From Paralcaligenes sp039935015 (GTDB lineage: Bacteria > Pseudomonadota > Gammaproteobacteria > Burkholderiales > Burkholderiaceae_B): a DNA stretch of 9,923 nt. The stretch lies in NCBI GenBank assembly GCA_039935015.1, contig JBDTLC010000175.1:1-9923 (forward strand). The letters are read 5' to 3'. The notes under the pieces are model-generated. The model worked only from the letters and a program-made list of their open reading frames with translations, was not told the DNA's origin and did not search any database. This document shows positions 1-7,787 of this stretch, one piece after another. Within the stretch, counting starts at the first letter, position 1. Every line of letters starts with the position of its first letter. A program made the translations under genes and the position numbers.

Positions 1-1029
1 GTCAATGGCGAGAATGTCAGCGATGCCCAAATCACCGAGCAGCTCGCGCTGATTGAGGGGGTGCGCGCAGAGGTGAGCCTAAGTTACTTTGAATACACTA
101 CTTTGGCGGCTTTGATGCTGTTTGAACGAAGCGGGCTTGACGTGGCCGTTCTGGAGGTGGGCCTGGGCGGGCGGCTCGACGCGGTCAACCTAGTGGACGC
201 CGATTGTTCAATTGTCACCAGTGTCGACATTGATCATACAGAATGGTTGGGCGACACTCGTGAAAAGATTGGTTGGGAGAAGGCACATATATATCGTAGC
301 GGCCGCCCGGCGATCTGCGCTGACCCGGTGCCCCCTGAAAGCCTGGTCAATTACGCTAAAGAGATTGGTGCCGATCTGTGGCTGTTTGGTCACGACTTCA
401 ACTATTCGGGGGATCGTCAGCAATGGGGCTATGGCGGCCGTGGCCGGCGTCGCAGTGGTTTGGCGTATCCGGCCTTGCGCGGTGCCAATCAACTGCTCAA
501 TGCGTCGGCCGCTTTAGCCGCGCTCGAAGCGTTGCGCGACCGTTTGGTGGTACCTCAGCAGGCTGTACGCCTGGGTTTGTCTCAGGCCTCATTGCCGGGG
601 CGCTTGCAAATTGTGCCGGGCAAGCCGACCATTGTGCTGGATGTGGCACATAACCCGCATGCGGCGGCCGCACTGGCCCAGAATCTCGATGCCATGTCGT
701 TTTACCCCTATACGCATGCTGTGGTGGGTATGTTGCGCGACAAGGACGTCAAGGGAGTCGTCGCCAAACTCGTGCGCCGCGTCAACCGCTGGTATTGCGC
801 TGGCACGGAAGGCCCGCGGGGTCTGGACGGAGCGCAACTGGCCGATATGGTGCGCGAGACCCTGCCGCCACCCGGCAAAGACCCAGTAATTGTGTCAAGT
901 TTTATAAATCCGACTCAAGCCTTTACCGAGGCACTAAAACAGGCAGCAGGGGGTGATAGAATTCTCGTGTTCGGATCCTTTGCTACAGTAGGCCCAATAT
1001 TACGGGAACTCGGACGTAAGATTCGTTAA
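1..1029 (+). CDS. folC: Bifunctional dihydrofolate synthase / folylpolyglutamate synthase, 5' end missing
   Basis: This cytoplasmic ATP-dependent ligase adds glutamate to dihydropteroate and then extends the glutamate tail of folates. The frame is open from base 1, so the gene begins outside the window; 342 residues are visible of a family length of about 420-440. The GTG at 61 is internal, because the codons before it read on as FolC sequence. Numbering from base 1, visible motifs are EVGLGGRLDAVN (52-63), DHTEWLG (79-85) followed by the EKA lysine region (about 93-95), GANQLLN (161-167) and DVAHNPH (214-220), the hallmark of the C-terminal domain. The N-terminal P-loop (GTNGKGS type) must lie upstream. 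The stop is TAA, 48 bases before dedD, and folC probably shares an operon with dedD, cvpA and purF as in E. coli. Identification is secure; only the start is missing. Confidence 0.95.
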   Translation, partial: VNGENVSDAQITEQLALIEGVRAEVSLSYFEYTTLAALMLFERSGLDVAVLEVGLGGRLDAVNLVDADCSIVTSVDIDHTEWLGDTREKIGWEKAHIYRSGRPAICADPVPPESLVNYAKEIGADLWLFGHDFNYSGDRQQWGYGGRGRRRSGLAYPALRGANQLLNASAALAALEALRDRLVVPQQAVRLGLSQASLPGRLQIVPGKPTIVLDVAHNPHAAAALAQNLDAMSFYPYTHAVVGMLRDKDVKGVVAKLVRRVNRWYCAGTEGPRGLDGAQLADMVRETLPPPGKDPVIVSSFINPTQAFTEALKQAAGGDRILVFGSFATVGPILRELGRKIR

Positions 1030-1064
1030 TATTTTCAGCGCGGGCGCCGCCCAGCCTGCCAGAT

Positions 1065-1070
1065 AAAGGT
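1065..1070 (+). promoter_or_regulatory. Ribosome binding site of dedD
   Basis: AAAGGT lies 7 bases before the ATG at 1078 but only 1 base before an in-frame TTG at 1072. The spacing therefore favours the ATG as the start of dedD. Confidence 0.6.
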
Positions 1071-1077
1071 ATTGCCC

Positions 1078-1896
1078 ATGGGATTGTTTTCTCGCAACGA
1101 ACCGGAAGCTGGCTCAGGCCGTTCCACGCCGCGCTCCTCGTCGAGCGAGGCTCGGGCCAGTGAGCTTCGTGGCCGCGCACGCCGCCGCCTGATTGGAGCC
1201 CTGGCGTTGGTACTCGCCGCGATTATCGTGGTACCCATGGTGCTCGATACTTCGTCCAATCGCAAGCCGGTCAACACGCCGGCGGTGGCGCCTGTCATTG
1301 TTCCGCCGGCGCCCAGCAGCAGTTCGCCCGCGTCAGTGGTGGCCGGCACCGAGCCGGGCAAAACGGGCGGGATGGTCACCGATGGAACGAATGCGCCCTC
1401 GGCGCCGGCTGATACAACGGCTAGCCCCACCGTTGATGCGGCTACTTCCGATGCAGGCAAGCCTGTTGCTCGGGAGGCGGCTGCTCCCGAGGTCAAGCCT
1501 GAAAGCAAACCCGAAGCCAAGCCCAAGGTTATCGAGAAAAAAGTTGAGCCCAAGCATGAAGCCAAGCCGAAAACGGTCGAGCGTACCGATGATGGCGCAG
1601 TGGCCATTGCCTTGCTGGAAGGCCGGACCCCAAACAGGTCGGCACCGGCTCCGGTTGTGCACGGCAATTATGTGTTGCAAATAGCCGCCTATACGACAGA
1701 TAAAGACGCGCAGGCGCGTCATGCACGTCTGGTAGCCGCGGGTGTTACGAATGCCTATGTAGAGTCCGGAACTGCGGGCGGAAAACCTACCTATCGGCTG
1801 CGAGTAGGCCCATTTCCAACACGCGAGGCCGCACAGGCGGCCCAGGCCCGTTTGCGGGCGCTGGGGTACGACAACGGTTTTATCTCCACTAAGTGA
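1078..1896 (+). CDS. dedD: SPOR-domain inner-membrane protein, DedD type
   Basis: This 272-residue protein has the DedD architecture. A basic cytoplasmic N-terminus (Arg-rich to residue 37) leads to one membrane helix at about 38-56. A long low-complexity periplasmic linker follows, rich in Pro, Ala, Ser and Thr, with a Lys/Pro/Glu-rich stretch at about 139-166. A C-terminal SPOR domain occupies about 197-270, starting near YVLQIAAYT and containing YRLRVGPFPT. SPOR domains bind denuded peptidoglycan glycans at the division septum, so a role in cell constriction is expected from family knowledge. The ATG at 1078 was preferred to the TTG at 1072 on ribosome-binding-site spacing. The gene sits between folC and cvpA as in E. 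coli, and its stop overlaps the cvpA start. The SPOR assignment is strong; the symbol rests on architecture and gene order. Confidence 0.9.
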   Translation: MGLFSRNEPEAGSGRSTPRSSSSEARASELRGRARRRLIGALALVLAAIIVVPMVLDTSSNRKPVNTPAVAPVIVPPAPSSSSPASVVAGTEPGKTGGMVTDGTNAPSAPADTTASPTVDAATSDAGKPVAREAAAPEVKPESKPEAKPKVIEKKVEPKHEAKPKTVERTDDGAVAIALLEGRTPNRSAPAPVVHGNYVLQIAAYTTDKDAQARHARLVAAGVTNAYVESGTAGGKPTYRLRVGPFPTREAAQAAQARLRALGYDNGFISTK

Positions 1897-2381
1897 CCAG
1901 CTTCGACTACATTGTGCTGGCCACGCTAGGCGTGTCGGCGTTTCTTGGGCTCCTGCGAGGGTTGGTGAAAGAAATCCTTTCACTTATTGCTTACATAGTG
2001 GCGTTTTTGGCCGCTATTTGGTGGGGGCCGCGGGCTACTGGCTGGCTAGCCGCGTATATCGACAGCGGGCTGCTACGCACCGCCGCCGCTTATGCGGCGG
2101 TATTTATTGTCGTGCTCTTGCTGGTAGGTCTGGTTAACGTGACATTGGGCACGCTGGTCAGGAAAACAGGCTTGACGCCAGCCGATCATGGGTTAGGAGC
2201 TTTGTTTGGCCTGTTGCGAGGGCTGCTGATTGTGCTGATTCTGGTGGCTGCGGCCGGTTATACCGAATTGCCCAAAGAGCCGTGGTGGCGCGATGCCCAG
2301 TTATCACACGCTGCGGTGCGCGGCGTGCAGGAAGTGAAACTAATGCTGCCGCCGTCGCTCGCGTCATGGTTACCGTACTGA
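1893..2381 (+). CDS. cvpA: CvpA family membrane protein (colicin V production protein)
   Basis: This 162-residue hydrophobic protein has about four membrane helices (roughly 5-21, 28-44, 64-86 and 102-123). Typical CvpA signatures are the GLLRGLVKEI segment after helix 1 and GLGALFGLLRG before helix 4. In E. coli the homologue is needed for colicin V production and the gene lies just before purF; later work links the family to envelope homeostasis. The biochemical role is not settled. The start is GTG, overlapping the dedD stop as GTGA, and no Shine-Dalgarno is visible, so translation is probably coupled to dedD. The length matches the family (about 160). The family call is secure; function cannot be stated from sequence. 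Confidence 0.93.
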   Translation: MTSFDYIVLATLGVSAFLGLLRGLVKEILSLIAYIVAFLAAIWWGPRATGWLAAYIDSGLLRTAAAYAAVFIVVLLLVGLVNVTLGTLVRKTGLTPADHGLGALFGLLRGLLIVLILVAAAGYTELPKEPWWRDAQLSHAAVRGVQEVKLMLPPSLASWLPY

Positions 2382-2391
2382 TGAACTCAAC

Positions 2392-2396
2392 AGGAA
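2392..2396 (+). promoter_or_regulatory. Ribosome binding site of purF
   Basis: AGGAA lies 6 bases before the purF ATG, inside the 21-base gap after cvpA. It supports independent initiation and fixes the catalytic Cys as residue 2. Confidence 0.7.
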
Positions 2397-2402
2397 TTTA
2401 AT

Positions 2403-3893
2403 ATGTGTGGAATCGTTGGGGTTGCAGGACGGGGCCCCGTCAACCAGCTGATTTACGATAGTCTGCTGTTGTTGCAGCATCGTGGTCAAGACGCTGCCGG
2501 AATTGCGACCTCGTCAGACAGCTTTTTTAATATGTACAAGGCGCACGGCTTGGTGCGCGATGTGTTTCGCACTCGCAATATGCGAGCTTTGCGTGGCGAT
2601 AATGGCCTGGGTCAGGTGCGTTACCCAACGGCGGGCTCCAGCGACAATGTTGATGAGGCGCAGCCTTTCTATGTCAACGCACCTTTTGGCATTACGTTTG
2701 TGCATAATGGCAATTTGACAAACTGGCGAGAATTGCGTGAAGAGTTGTTCCGAATAGACCGCCGTCATATCAATACTAATTCTGATTCTGAAGTTTTACT
2801 CAACGTCTTCGCCCATGAGCTGCAGTTGGCGGCAAGCGGGGTGTCGCTTGATGAAAACGCCATTTTCGCGGCGGTAACGGCAGTTCATCGGCGCGCCAAA
2901 GGTGCCTACGCGGTGATTGCGCAAATTGCCAGTTACGGGATGGTGGGATTTCGCGATCCGTTCGGAATTCGCCCCTTGTGTCTGGGTTCATTGGAAACCA
3001 ACGGCGGGGTCGAATGGATGCTCGCCTCCGAATCGGTCGCGTTGACGGGTTGTGGGTTTACTTTTGTGCGTGATGTTGAGCCAGGCGAAGCGGTCTGGAT
3101 CGATCTGGATGGCAAGCTTAGCAGTCGTCAGTGCGCTGTCAATCCGGTGCATACACCGTGCGTGTTTGAATATGTGTATTTTGCCCGTCCCGATTCGTTA
3201 ATGAATGGGGTATCGGTGTACGATGCGCGCTTGAATATGGGTGAGTATCTGGCTGATAACGTGGCCAAGGCGCTGCGCCTGGGTGAAATTGATGTCGTGA
3301 TGCCGATTCCAGACTCGTCTCGCCCGGCAGCTATGCAGTTGGCCGCGCGGCTTGGGTTGAACTATCGCGAAGGTTTCATCAAGAATCGTTATGTGGGCCG
3401 CACTTTTATTATGCCGGGCCAGGCGGTGCGTAAAAAATCCGTGCGTCAGAAACTCAGCGCCATCGATATGGAGTTCAAGGGCAAAAATGTTTTGCTCGTC
3501 GATGACTCTATCGTGCGTGGCACGACTAGCCGTGAGATTGTCGATATGGCGCGTGCCGCTGGAGCTCACAAGGTTTTCTTTGCGTCGGCCGCGCCACCGG
3601 TACGATTTCCCAATGTCTACGGCATCGATATGCCCACGCAATCCGAGTTGATTGCAACGGGTCGTGATTCGGAGGAAATTGCACGCGAAATTGGTTCTGA
3701 CGCTCTGGTTTATCAGAATTTGCACGATCTTGAACAGTCGATTCGCGATCTGAATCCGAATCTGCTGCAGTTTGAGTCGTCTTGCTTTAATGGCCGCTAT
3801 ATCACGGGCGATATTGATGCGGCATATCTGGAGCGGCTAAGTCAAACTCGGGGCGCTGCCAACGCGGCGGCCAATAATGACGATGATGCTTAG
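2403..3893 (+). CDS. purF: Amidophosphoribosyltransferase (glutamine PRPP amidotransferase)
   Basis: This enzyme catalyses the first committed step of de novo purine synthesis, making 5-phosphoribosylamine from PRPP and glutamine in the cytoplasm. The protein has 496 residues (E. coli about 505). It starts MCGIVGVAG, so Cys2 becomes the N-terminal nucleophile after Met removal; there is no propeptide and the form is the Gram-negative one. The class II glutaminase domain runs to about residue 235, with QVRYPTAG (71-78), HNGNLTN (101-107), NTNSDSE (124-130) and GFRDPFGIRPL (182-192). The phosphoribosyltransferase domain carries the PRPP loop LLVDDSIVRGTT (364-375) and NRYVGRTFI (328-336). It is the last gene of the folC-dedD-cvpA run. 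Its final 18 residues, Ala/Asn/Asp-rich, and its stop codon are antisense to the end of dsbB. Identification is very secure. Confidence 0.98.
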   Translation: MCGIVGVAGRGPVNQLIYDSLLLLQHRGQDAAGIATSSDSFFNMYKAHGLVRDVFRTRNMRALRGDNGLGQVRYPTAGSSDNVDEAQPFYVNAPFGITFVHNGNLTNWRELREELFRIDRRHINTNSDSEVLLNVFAHELQLAASGVSLDENAIFAAVTAVHRRAKGAYAVIAQIASYGMVGFRDPFGIRPLCLGSLETNGGVEWMLASESVALTGCGFTFVRDVEPGEAVWIDLDGKLSSRQCAVNPVHTPCVFEYVYFARPDSLMNGVSVYDARLNMGEYLADNVAKALRLGEIDVVMPIPDSSRPAAMQLAARLGLNYREGFIKNRYVGRTFIMPGQAVRKKSVRQKLSAIDMEFKGKNVLLVDDSIVRGTTSREIVDMARAAGAHKVFFASAAPPVRFPNVYGIDMPTQSELIATGRDSEEIAREIGSDALVYQNLHDLEQSIRDLNPNLLQFESSCFNGRYITGDIDAAYLERLSQTRGAANAAANNDDDA

Positions 3894-4340
3894 CACGCCC
3901 AGCACGGTAAACAGGCCCAGGCTCCAGATGGCGTAGTCAAGACCCAGAATATTTATCTTTGCATCCATGCACGAAGCAAAAATGCCGAAGAGCCAGGGGA
4001 TATGTGCGTCCAGCCCGGCCCCTACCATGAATCGATCGGCGAAGGTCTGGTCGCATGAAAACATTTTTGCTGCGACGCTGTATTGATACCAGGCTGCCAT
4101 CATTCCGCATACGCTCAGCACAGCGGCGACGAGCGCAGTCAGGCGACGTAGCGCAGCAATTCGGTCAAGCAACAGGCCCAGCCAGCAGAATGCGGCAATC
4201 GCCAGGTAAATCAGGCGCTGCAATACGCACCAGGCGCAGGGCCGGATGTTAAACATATGTTGCGATATCAGTGCAATCCCTACAGCGGCGAGGCATAGCA
4301 GAGCAATAAGGTGAAGAATTTTGCGTGAGGGGGTGATCAT
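3837..4340 (-). CDS. dsbB: Disulfide bond formation protein B
   Basis: This inner-membrane quinone reductase reoxidises DsbA and so drives disulfide formation in the periplasm. From the chosen ATG the protein has 167 residues (E. coli 176) with four membrane helices. The first cysteine pair is a CAWC motif (Cys35, Cys38) in the first periplasmic loop, followed by the conserved Arg42. The second pair is Cys96 and Cys124. This matches the E. coli pairs 41/44 and 104/130 and Arg48. The frame stays open upstream, with possible starts at ATG 4397 and GTG 4445, but the extra 19-35 residues are polar, unlike the family, and no start has a clear Shine-Dalgarno. The ATG at 4340 puts the first helix where DsbB has it. 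The last 18 codons and stop overlap purF antisense. The family call is strong; the start is moderately sure. Confidence 0.92.
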   Translation of the reverse strand: MITPSRKILHLIALLCLAAVGIALISQHMFNIRPCAWCVLQRLIYLAIAAFCWLGLLLDRIAALRRLTALVAAVLSVCGMMAAWYQYSVAAKMFSCDQTFADRFMVGAGLDAHIPWLFGIFASCMDAKINILGLDYAIWSLGLFTVLGVLSIIVIIGRRVGSAPSLT

Positions 4341-4410
4341 TTTGCGGGGTGGCAGCGAGGTTATTCGGTGATGGTTGCGTGAAAGTGGCCAAGACATCTG
4401 GACAGAGATG

Positions 4411-4440
4411 CCAGGCGCCTGCGCAATGGAAGGCGTCTGG
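4411..4440. repeat. 10-bp inverted repeat in the marC-dsbB gap
   Basis: CCAGGCGCCT (4411-4420) and AGGCGTCTGG (4431-4440) are complementary at 9 of 10 positions around a 10-base loop. The odd position is a G-U pair if read from the plus strand and an A-C mismatch in the dsbB-sense RNA. No U-run follows on either strand, so it is not a typical terminator. It falls in the likely 5' leader of dsbB. Its role is unknown. Confidence 0.5.
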
Positions 4441-4457
4441 TTCACGAGGCAAGTGCA

Positions 4458-4486
4458 ATCATACTGCGGCTATGAATGGCCGTCGA
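4458..4486 (-). promoter_or_regulatory. Candidate sigma-70 promoter for dsbB
   Basis: On the minus strand TCGACG (4481-4486, 4 of 6 matches to TTGACA) is followed after exactly 17 bases by TATGAT (4458-4463, 5 of 6 matches to TATAAT). It straddles the end of marC. Transcription would start near 4451, leaving a leader of about 110 bases to the ATG at 4340 and almost none for the GTG at 4445. This is prediction by eye only. Confidence 0.4.
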
Positions 4487-5177
4487 TGATTGCGGCTTCT
4501 TGTAGTAGGTTGAGCAGCAAAGCGTGCGCGCCATCCCAGACGATTTGCACTCCAAGACACAGCAAAATAAAAGCTGACAGGCGCATCAGAACCGCTGTAC
4601 CGTTGGTTCCGAGCTTATTCAGGCACTGGGCCGCGAAACGCAGGCATAAATACACGATCAGTGACGCGACCACAATGGCCGGTATCGATCCGGCCAACTT
4701 GGTCAGGCTGCCATAGGTGCTTTGGTCGTGCAGCGTCGCGCCCACGGTGATAGCGGTTGAAAGTGAACCAGGTCCGCAGATCATGGGAAACGTTAGCGGG
4801 TAGAACGCCGTGGCTCGCAATTGTTCGGGAGAATAAGCATCGGCCATATCTTTAGCATGTTGGGTATTCGGAGCCGATGCGCTGACTAATTGCCAAGCGC
4901 TGGCGATGACGAGCAGGCCACCCCCTACTCGGACAATGGGCAGGGAGATGCCAAAGAAATCCAGCACAATATTGCCCGCGACCATGGCACCCGTGAGCAT
5001 GACGAATATATTGATCGATATCCGTTTGGCCAGTTGCGTGCGAACCGCCGCGCTGGCGCCCTCGGTCAAACTTAGGAATAACGGCGCCGCAGCAGGAGGG
5101 TTGAGTATGGGCAACAAAGTAGCTAGGGCGAACAGGAAGCTGCGTCCGAAGTTGGCGATAAAGTCGTTGAGAGTCAT
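4470..5177 (-). CDS. marC: MarC family integral membrane protein
   Basis: This 235-residue protein has about six membrane helices (roughly 12-36, 53-72, 76-98, 126-149, 163-182 and 195-214). It shows the family's features: an N-terminal helix with LLPILNPPAAAPLFLSLT and the central FYPLTFPMICGPGS motif (about 125-138). E. coli MarC has 221 residues. The family (UPF0056) was once called a multiple-antibiotic-resistance protein, but the E. coli member is not shown to confer resistance, and its substrate is unknown. The ATG at 5177 has GGAG 6 bases upstream. A longer frame from 5222 would overlap glnD and add 15 polar residues, so it was rejected. The gene lies 25 bases after glnD and is probably co-transcribed with it. 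Family membership is secure; the symbol is by family. Confidence 0.9.
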   Translation of the reverse strand: MTLNDFIANFGRSFLFALATLLPILNPPAAAPLFLSLTEGASAAVRTQLAKRISINIFVMLTGAMVAGNIVLDFFGISLPIVRVGGGLLVIASAWQLVSASAPNTQHAKDMADAYSPEQLRATAFYPLTFPMICGPGSLSTAITVGATLHDQSTYGSLTKLAGSIPAIVVASLIVYLCLRFAAQCLNKLGTNGTAVLMRLSAFILLCLGVQIVWDGAHALLLNLLQEAAIIDGHS

Positions 5178-5183
5178 AAGGCA

Positions 5184-5187
5184 CTCC
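5184..5187 (-). promoter_or_regulatory. Ribosome binding site of marC
   Basis: GGAG on the minus strand sits 6 bases before the ATG at 5177. It decides this start against an upstream in-frame start at 5222, which lies inside glnD. Confidence 0.7.
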
Positions 5188-5202
5188 GGATGGATTCTGA
5201 GA

Positions 5203-7779
5203 TTATGCACTGACCTCGTCAAGTTTGGCTAGCAGACTGCGCTCGAATTGCAACTGCAGGCGAGGGTGTCCCAATATGTCGCCTTCGATAATGAAGATAT
5301 CTTCCACACGATCGCCCAGGGTCATGATTTTGGCCATTTTCAGGCTGATATTGTGCGCGGCAAAGACTTGGGCCAGGCTGTATAGCAGGCTGGAGCGATC
5401 CGCGGCGGTGACCGACAGACGCCACGAGGCGCCACTTTCGTCCGGCTGAAGCTCTATATTGGGAACGATCGGGAATATTCGGGAGCGTCGTGAGCCTGCC
5501 CGGCGCGCCAGATCGCGGCTTGGTGCTGGCAGATCGGTCTTGGCCAAGCGGTGGGCGAGCTCGTGTTCGATCAGACTGGCTTGCGAGCGGTAGTCGGTTT
5601 CGTGGGGAGGCGGTAAAACGATGAAACTGTCCAGCGCCCGATGGTGGCGCGTCGTATGTATGCGGGCTTCCTGAACACTTAGTGCCCGGCGGTCGAAGTA
5701 GCCGCAGATGGTGACGAACAAATCTCGGGTATCACGGGTGTACACCATCACTTGCAAACCTTCTGCGGCCCCGATGACCCGAACCTTGACCACAGGCTCG
5801 GTGGCATACACCCGATAATACAGATGGCGGGTATGCCAGGCGATCTCGGAGGCTTGATGACGCAGGAAATAAGCCACGTCCAGCTCTTGCCAGAACGCTT
5901 CGCGGCTTTCATCGCGCAGGCCCATCAGGCGAGTCTCGGCCGCTGCGCTTTCCTTGCGTTGCGCCAGGATGGTGCGAGTATCGGGTTGCGCTCCACCCAA
6001 AGCCAGCAGAGTGAGCCGGTAAAGATCTTCCAGCAGTTTTCCTTTCCAGGAATTCCAGACCTTGGGGCTGGTGCCGCGTATGTCAGCCACCGTTAGCAGG
6101 TAAAGGGCCGTCAGTCGTCTTTCGTTTTGCACGCGGCGCGCAAATTCGTGTACGACGCGAGGGTCGCTCAGATCGCGTTTCTGCGCGAAATTGGACATGG
6201 TCAAATGCTCGCGCACCAAGAATTCGACGAGCGCGGTGTCGGCGCTGTCAAGCCCGTGGTCAACACAGAAGCGGCGCGCATCTATGGCTCCGAGCTCCGA
6301 GTGATTGCCGCCGCGCCCCTTGGCAATGTCGTGAAACAGGGCGGCGATATACAACAGCCAGTGTCGATCGAGGTCGGCTATCAGTTGGCTGGCGAGCGAG
6401 TATTCCTGAGCGTGTTCCGGCATGGTGAAGCGGCGCAGATTGCGAATTACTCTCAGGATATGCTGGTCGACGGTGTAGGCATGAAATAGGTCGTGCTGCA
6501 TTTGCCCCACTATTTTTCTGAATGCGGGCAGGTAGCGGGGCAGGATATTGAGCATGGTCATACGCCGCAGTGCATGCACGATGCCGCGCGGCTGTTGCAG
6601 TATTTGCAGGAATAGCCGCCGATTAACCGGGTTGCGGCGAAACTGCAAATCTATGCGGCGCCGCGCGTGCCACATGGCTCGCATGGTTTGGGCCGACATA
6701 CCCGATAGTTCCGCGCGTTCCTGCATGATTAGAAAAGCGCGCAGCAACAGGGTCGGGTTGCGCGCAAAGCAGTCTTCGTGTCGGATTTCGAGGCGGTTTT
6801 GCACCATGCAGAAATCATCGTCGATGATTTGCACAGGGGCATCGGGTTGGGGGAAAAGCCGCTCCTCGAAGGCCTGCATCAATATGGTGTTGAGCTGATT
6901 AACAACCCTGGCCGCCCAGTAATAGCGTTGCATCAGGATTTCACTTGGCCGCCGGTTTTTGGCCGCGGAGAACCCAAAGACTGCCGCCAGCGACGGTTGC
7001 AAGTCAAAAAGCACCCGGTCTTCGCGCCGTCCGGTGAGAAGGTGCAATTCGATGCGCAAGCGCTTGAATGCCAGGTCCGCCCGGCGCAAAGAGCGATATT
7101 CGGATGGCGTCAGCAATTGAGCCCGTTCTATTTCGCGCCAGGTACGCCCTAGGCCGACGGCTTGAGCCACCCAAAGTATGACTTGCAAATCCCGTAGTCC
7201 GCCAGGTGCTTCCTTGCAGTTGGGTTCGAGCGCGTAGGGCGTGTCTTGATGGCGTGCGTGACGCTGCTGCATTTCAGCGCGCTTGGCCTGGAAAAAGGTT
7301 TGCACGTCGAGTTGTTCGTGCATGGTGTGCATGAGAGTTTGCAGCAACTCTTTGTTTCCAGCCAGCCAGCGTGCTTCCATCAACGAAGTTTCAACGGTGA
7401 TGTCATTGCCGGCTTCGCGCTGGCAATCGTCTACCGTACGCACGCTGTGGCCAAGATCGAAGCCTAGATTCCACAAAGCGGCCACCAGCGTTTCCAGCAA
7501 TTGCGTATCGTGCTCTGAAGGGGGTGATTGCAGCAAGATCAGGACGTCGATATCCGAATGCGGATACAGCTCGCCGCGTCCGTAACCGCCGACGGCGACC
7601 AACGTGGCGTGCTGTGGCAGCGGACATAGCTTGATCAGTTCGCGCAGGGCCTGATCAGTAGCCCGGCGCAATGCGGTAAGCAGTACTTCTGGACGCAACT
7701 GTTCGCGAAACTGCCCGATCGCTGCCTGTCGCCGTACATTGAGGCGTTCACGCAACGCGGATGCGAGGTTCGCGTTCAT
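5203..7779 (-). CDS. glnD: Bifunctional PII uridylyltransferase / uridylyl-removing enzyme
   Basis: GlnD senses glutamine and adds UMP to, or removes it from, PII proteins (GlnB/GlnK), controlling glutamine synthetase and the NtrBC response. The protein has 858 residues (E. coli 890) and all expected domains. The nucleotidyltransferase domain carries GGYGRGE (64-70) and the metal-binding DID (Asp76, Asp78). A helical GlnD linker follows, with EAPGGLRDLQ at about 190-199. The HD hydrolase domain has His483-Asp484 in LFHDIAKGRGGNH. Two C-terminal ACT domains lie at about 678-750 and 786-858, the glutamine-sensing part. No active-site residue appears lost. The start lies 8 bases after the map stop with no clear Shine-Dalgarno, so it probably depends on coupling to map. 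The map-glnD pairing is familiar in proteobacteria. Identification is very secure. Confidence 0.97.
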   Translation of the reverse strand: MNANLASALRERLNVRRQAAIGQFREQLRPEVLLTALRRATDQALRELIKLCPLPQHATLVAVGGYGRGELYPHSDIDVLILLQSPPSEHDTQLLETLVAALWNLGFDLGHSVRTVDDCQREAGNDITVETSLMEARWLAGNKELLQTLMHTMHEQLDVQTFFQAKRAEMQQRHARHQDTPYALEPNCKEAPGGLRDLQVILWVAQAVGLGRTWREIERAQLLTPSEYRSLRRADLAFKRLRIELHLLTGRREDRVLFDLQPSLAAVFGFSAAKNRRPSEILMQRYYWAARVVNQLNTILMQAFEERLFPQPDAPVQIIDDDFCMVQNRLEIRHEDCFARNPTLLLRAFLIMQERAELSGMSAQTMRAMWHARRRIDLQFRRNPVNRRLFLQILQQPRGIVHALRRMTMLNILPRYLPAFRKIVGQMQHDLFHAYTVDQHILRVIRNLRRFTMPEHAQEYSLASQLIADLDRHWLLYIAALFHDIAKGRGGNHSELGAIDARRFCVDHGLDSADTALVEFLVREHLTMSNFAQKRDLSDPRVVHEFARRVQNERRLTALYLLTVADIRGTSPKVWNSWKGKLLEDLYRLTLLALGGAQPDTRTILAQRKESAAAETRLMGLRDESREAFWQELDVAYFLRHQASEIAWHTRHLYYRVYATEPVVKVRVIGAAEGLQVMVYTRDTRDLFVTICGYFDRRALSVQEARIHTTRHHRALDSFIVLPPPHETDYRSQASLIEHELAHRLAKTDLPAPSRDLARRAGSRRSRIFPIVPNIELQPDESGASWRLSVTAADRSSLLYSLAQVFAAHNISLKMAKIMTLGDRVEDIFIIEGDILGHPRLQLQFERSLLAKLDEVSA

Positions 7780-7787
7780 TGTTTGCG

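Noticed and set aside
1035..1983. Minus-strand open frames of about 210 codons opposite dedD
   Set aside because: They mirror the low-complexity Ala/Pro/Lys linker of dedD and lack any domain, while the plus-strand SPOR domain is clear.
5752..7585. Plus-strand open frames of 70-124 codons opposite glnD
   Set aside because: They are antisense shadows of a GC-rich gene with complete domains; they have no recognisable protein features and lack consistent ribosome binding sites.
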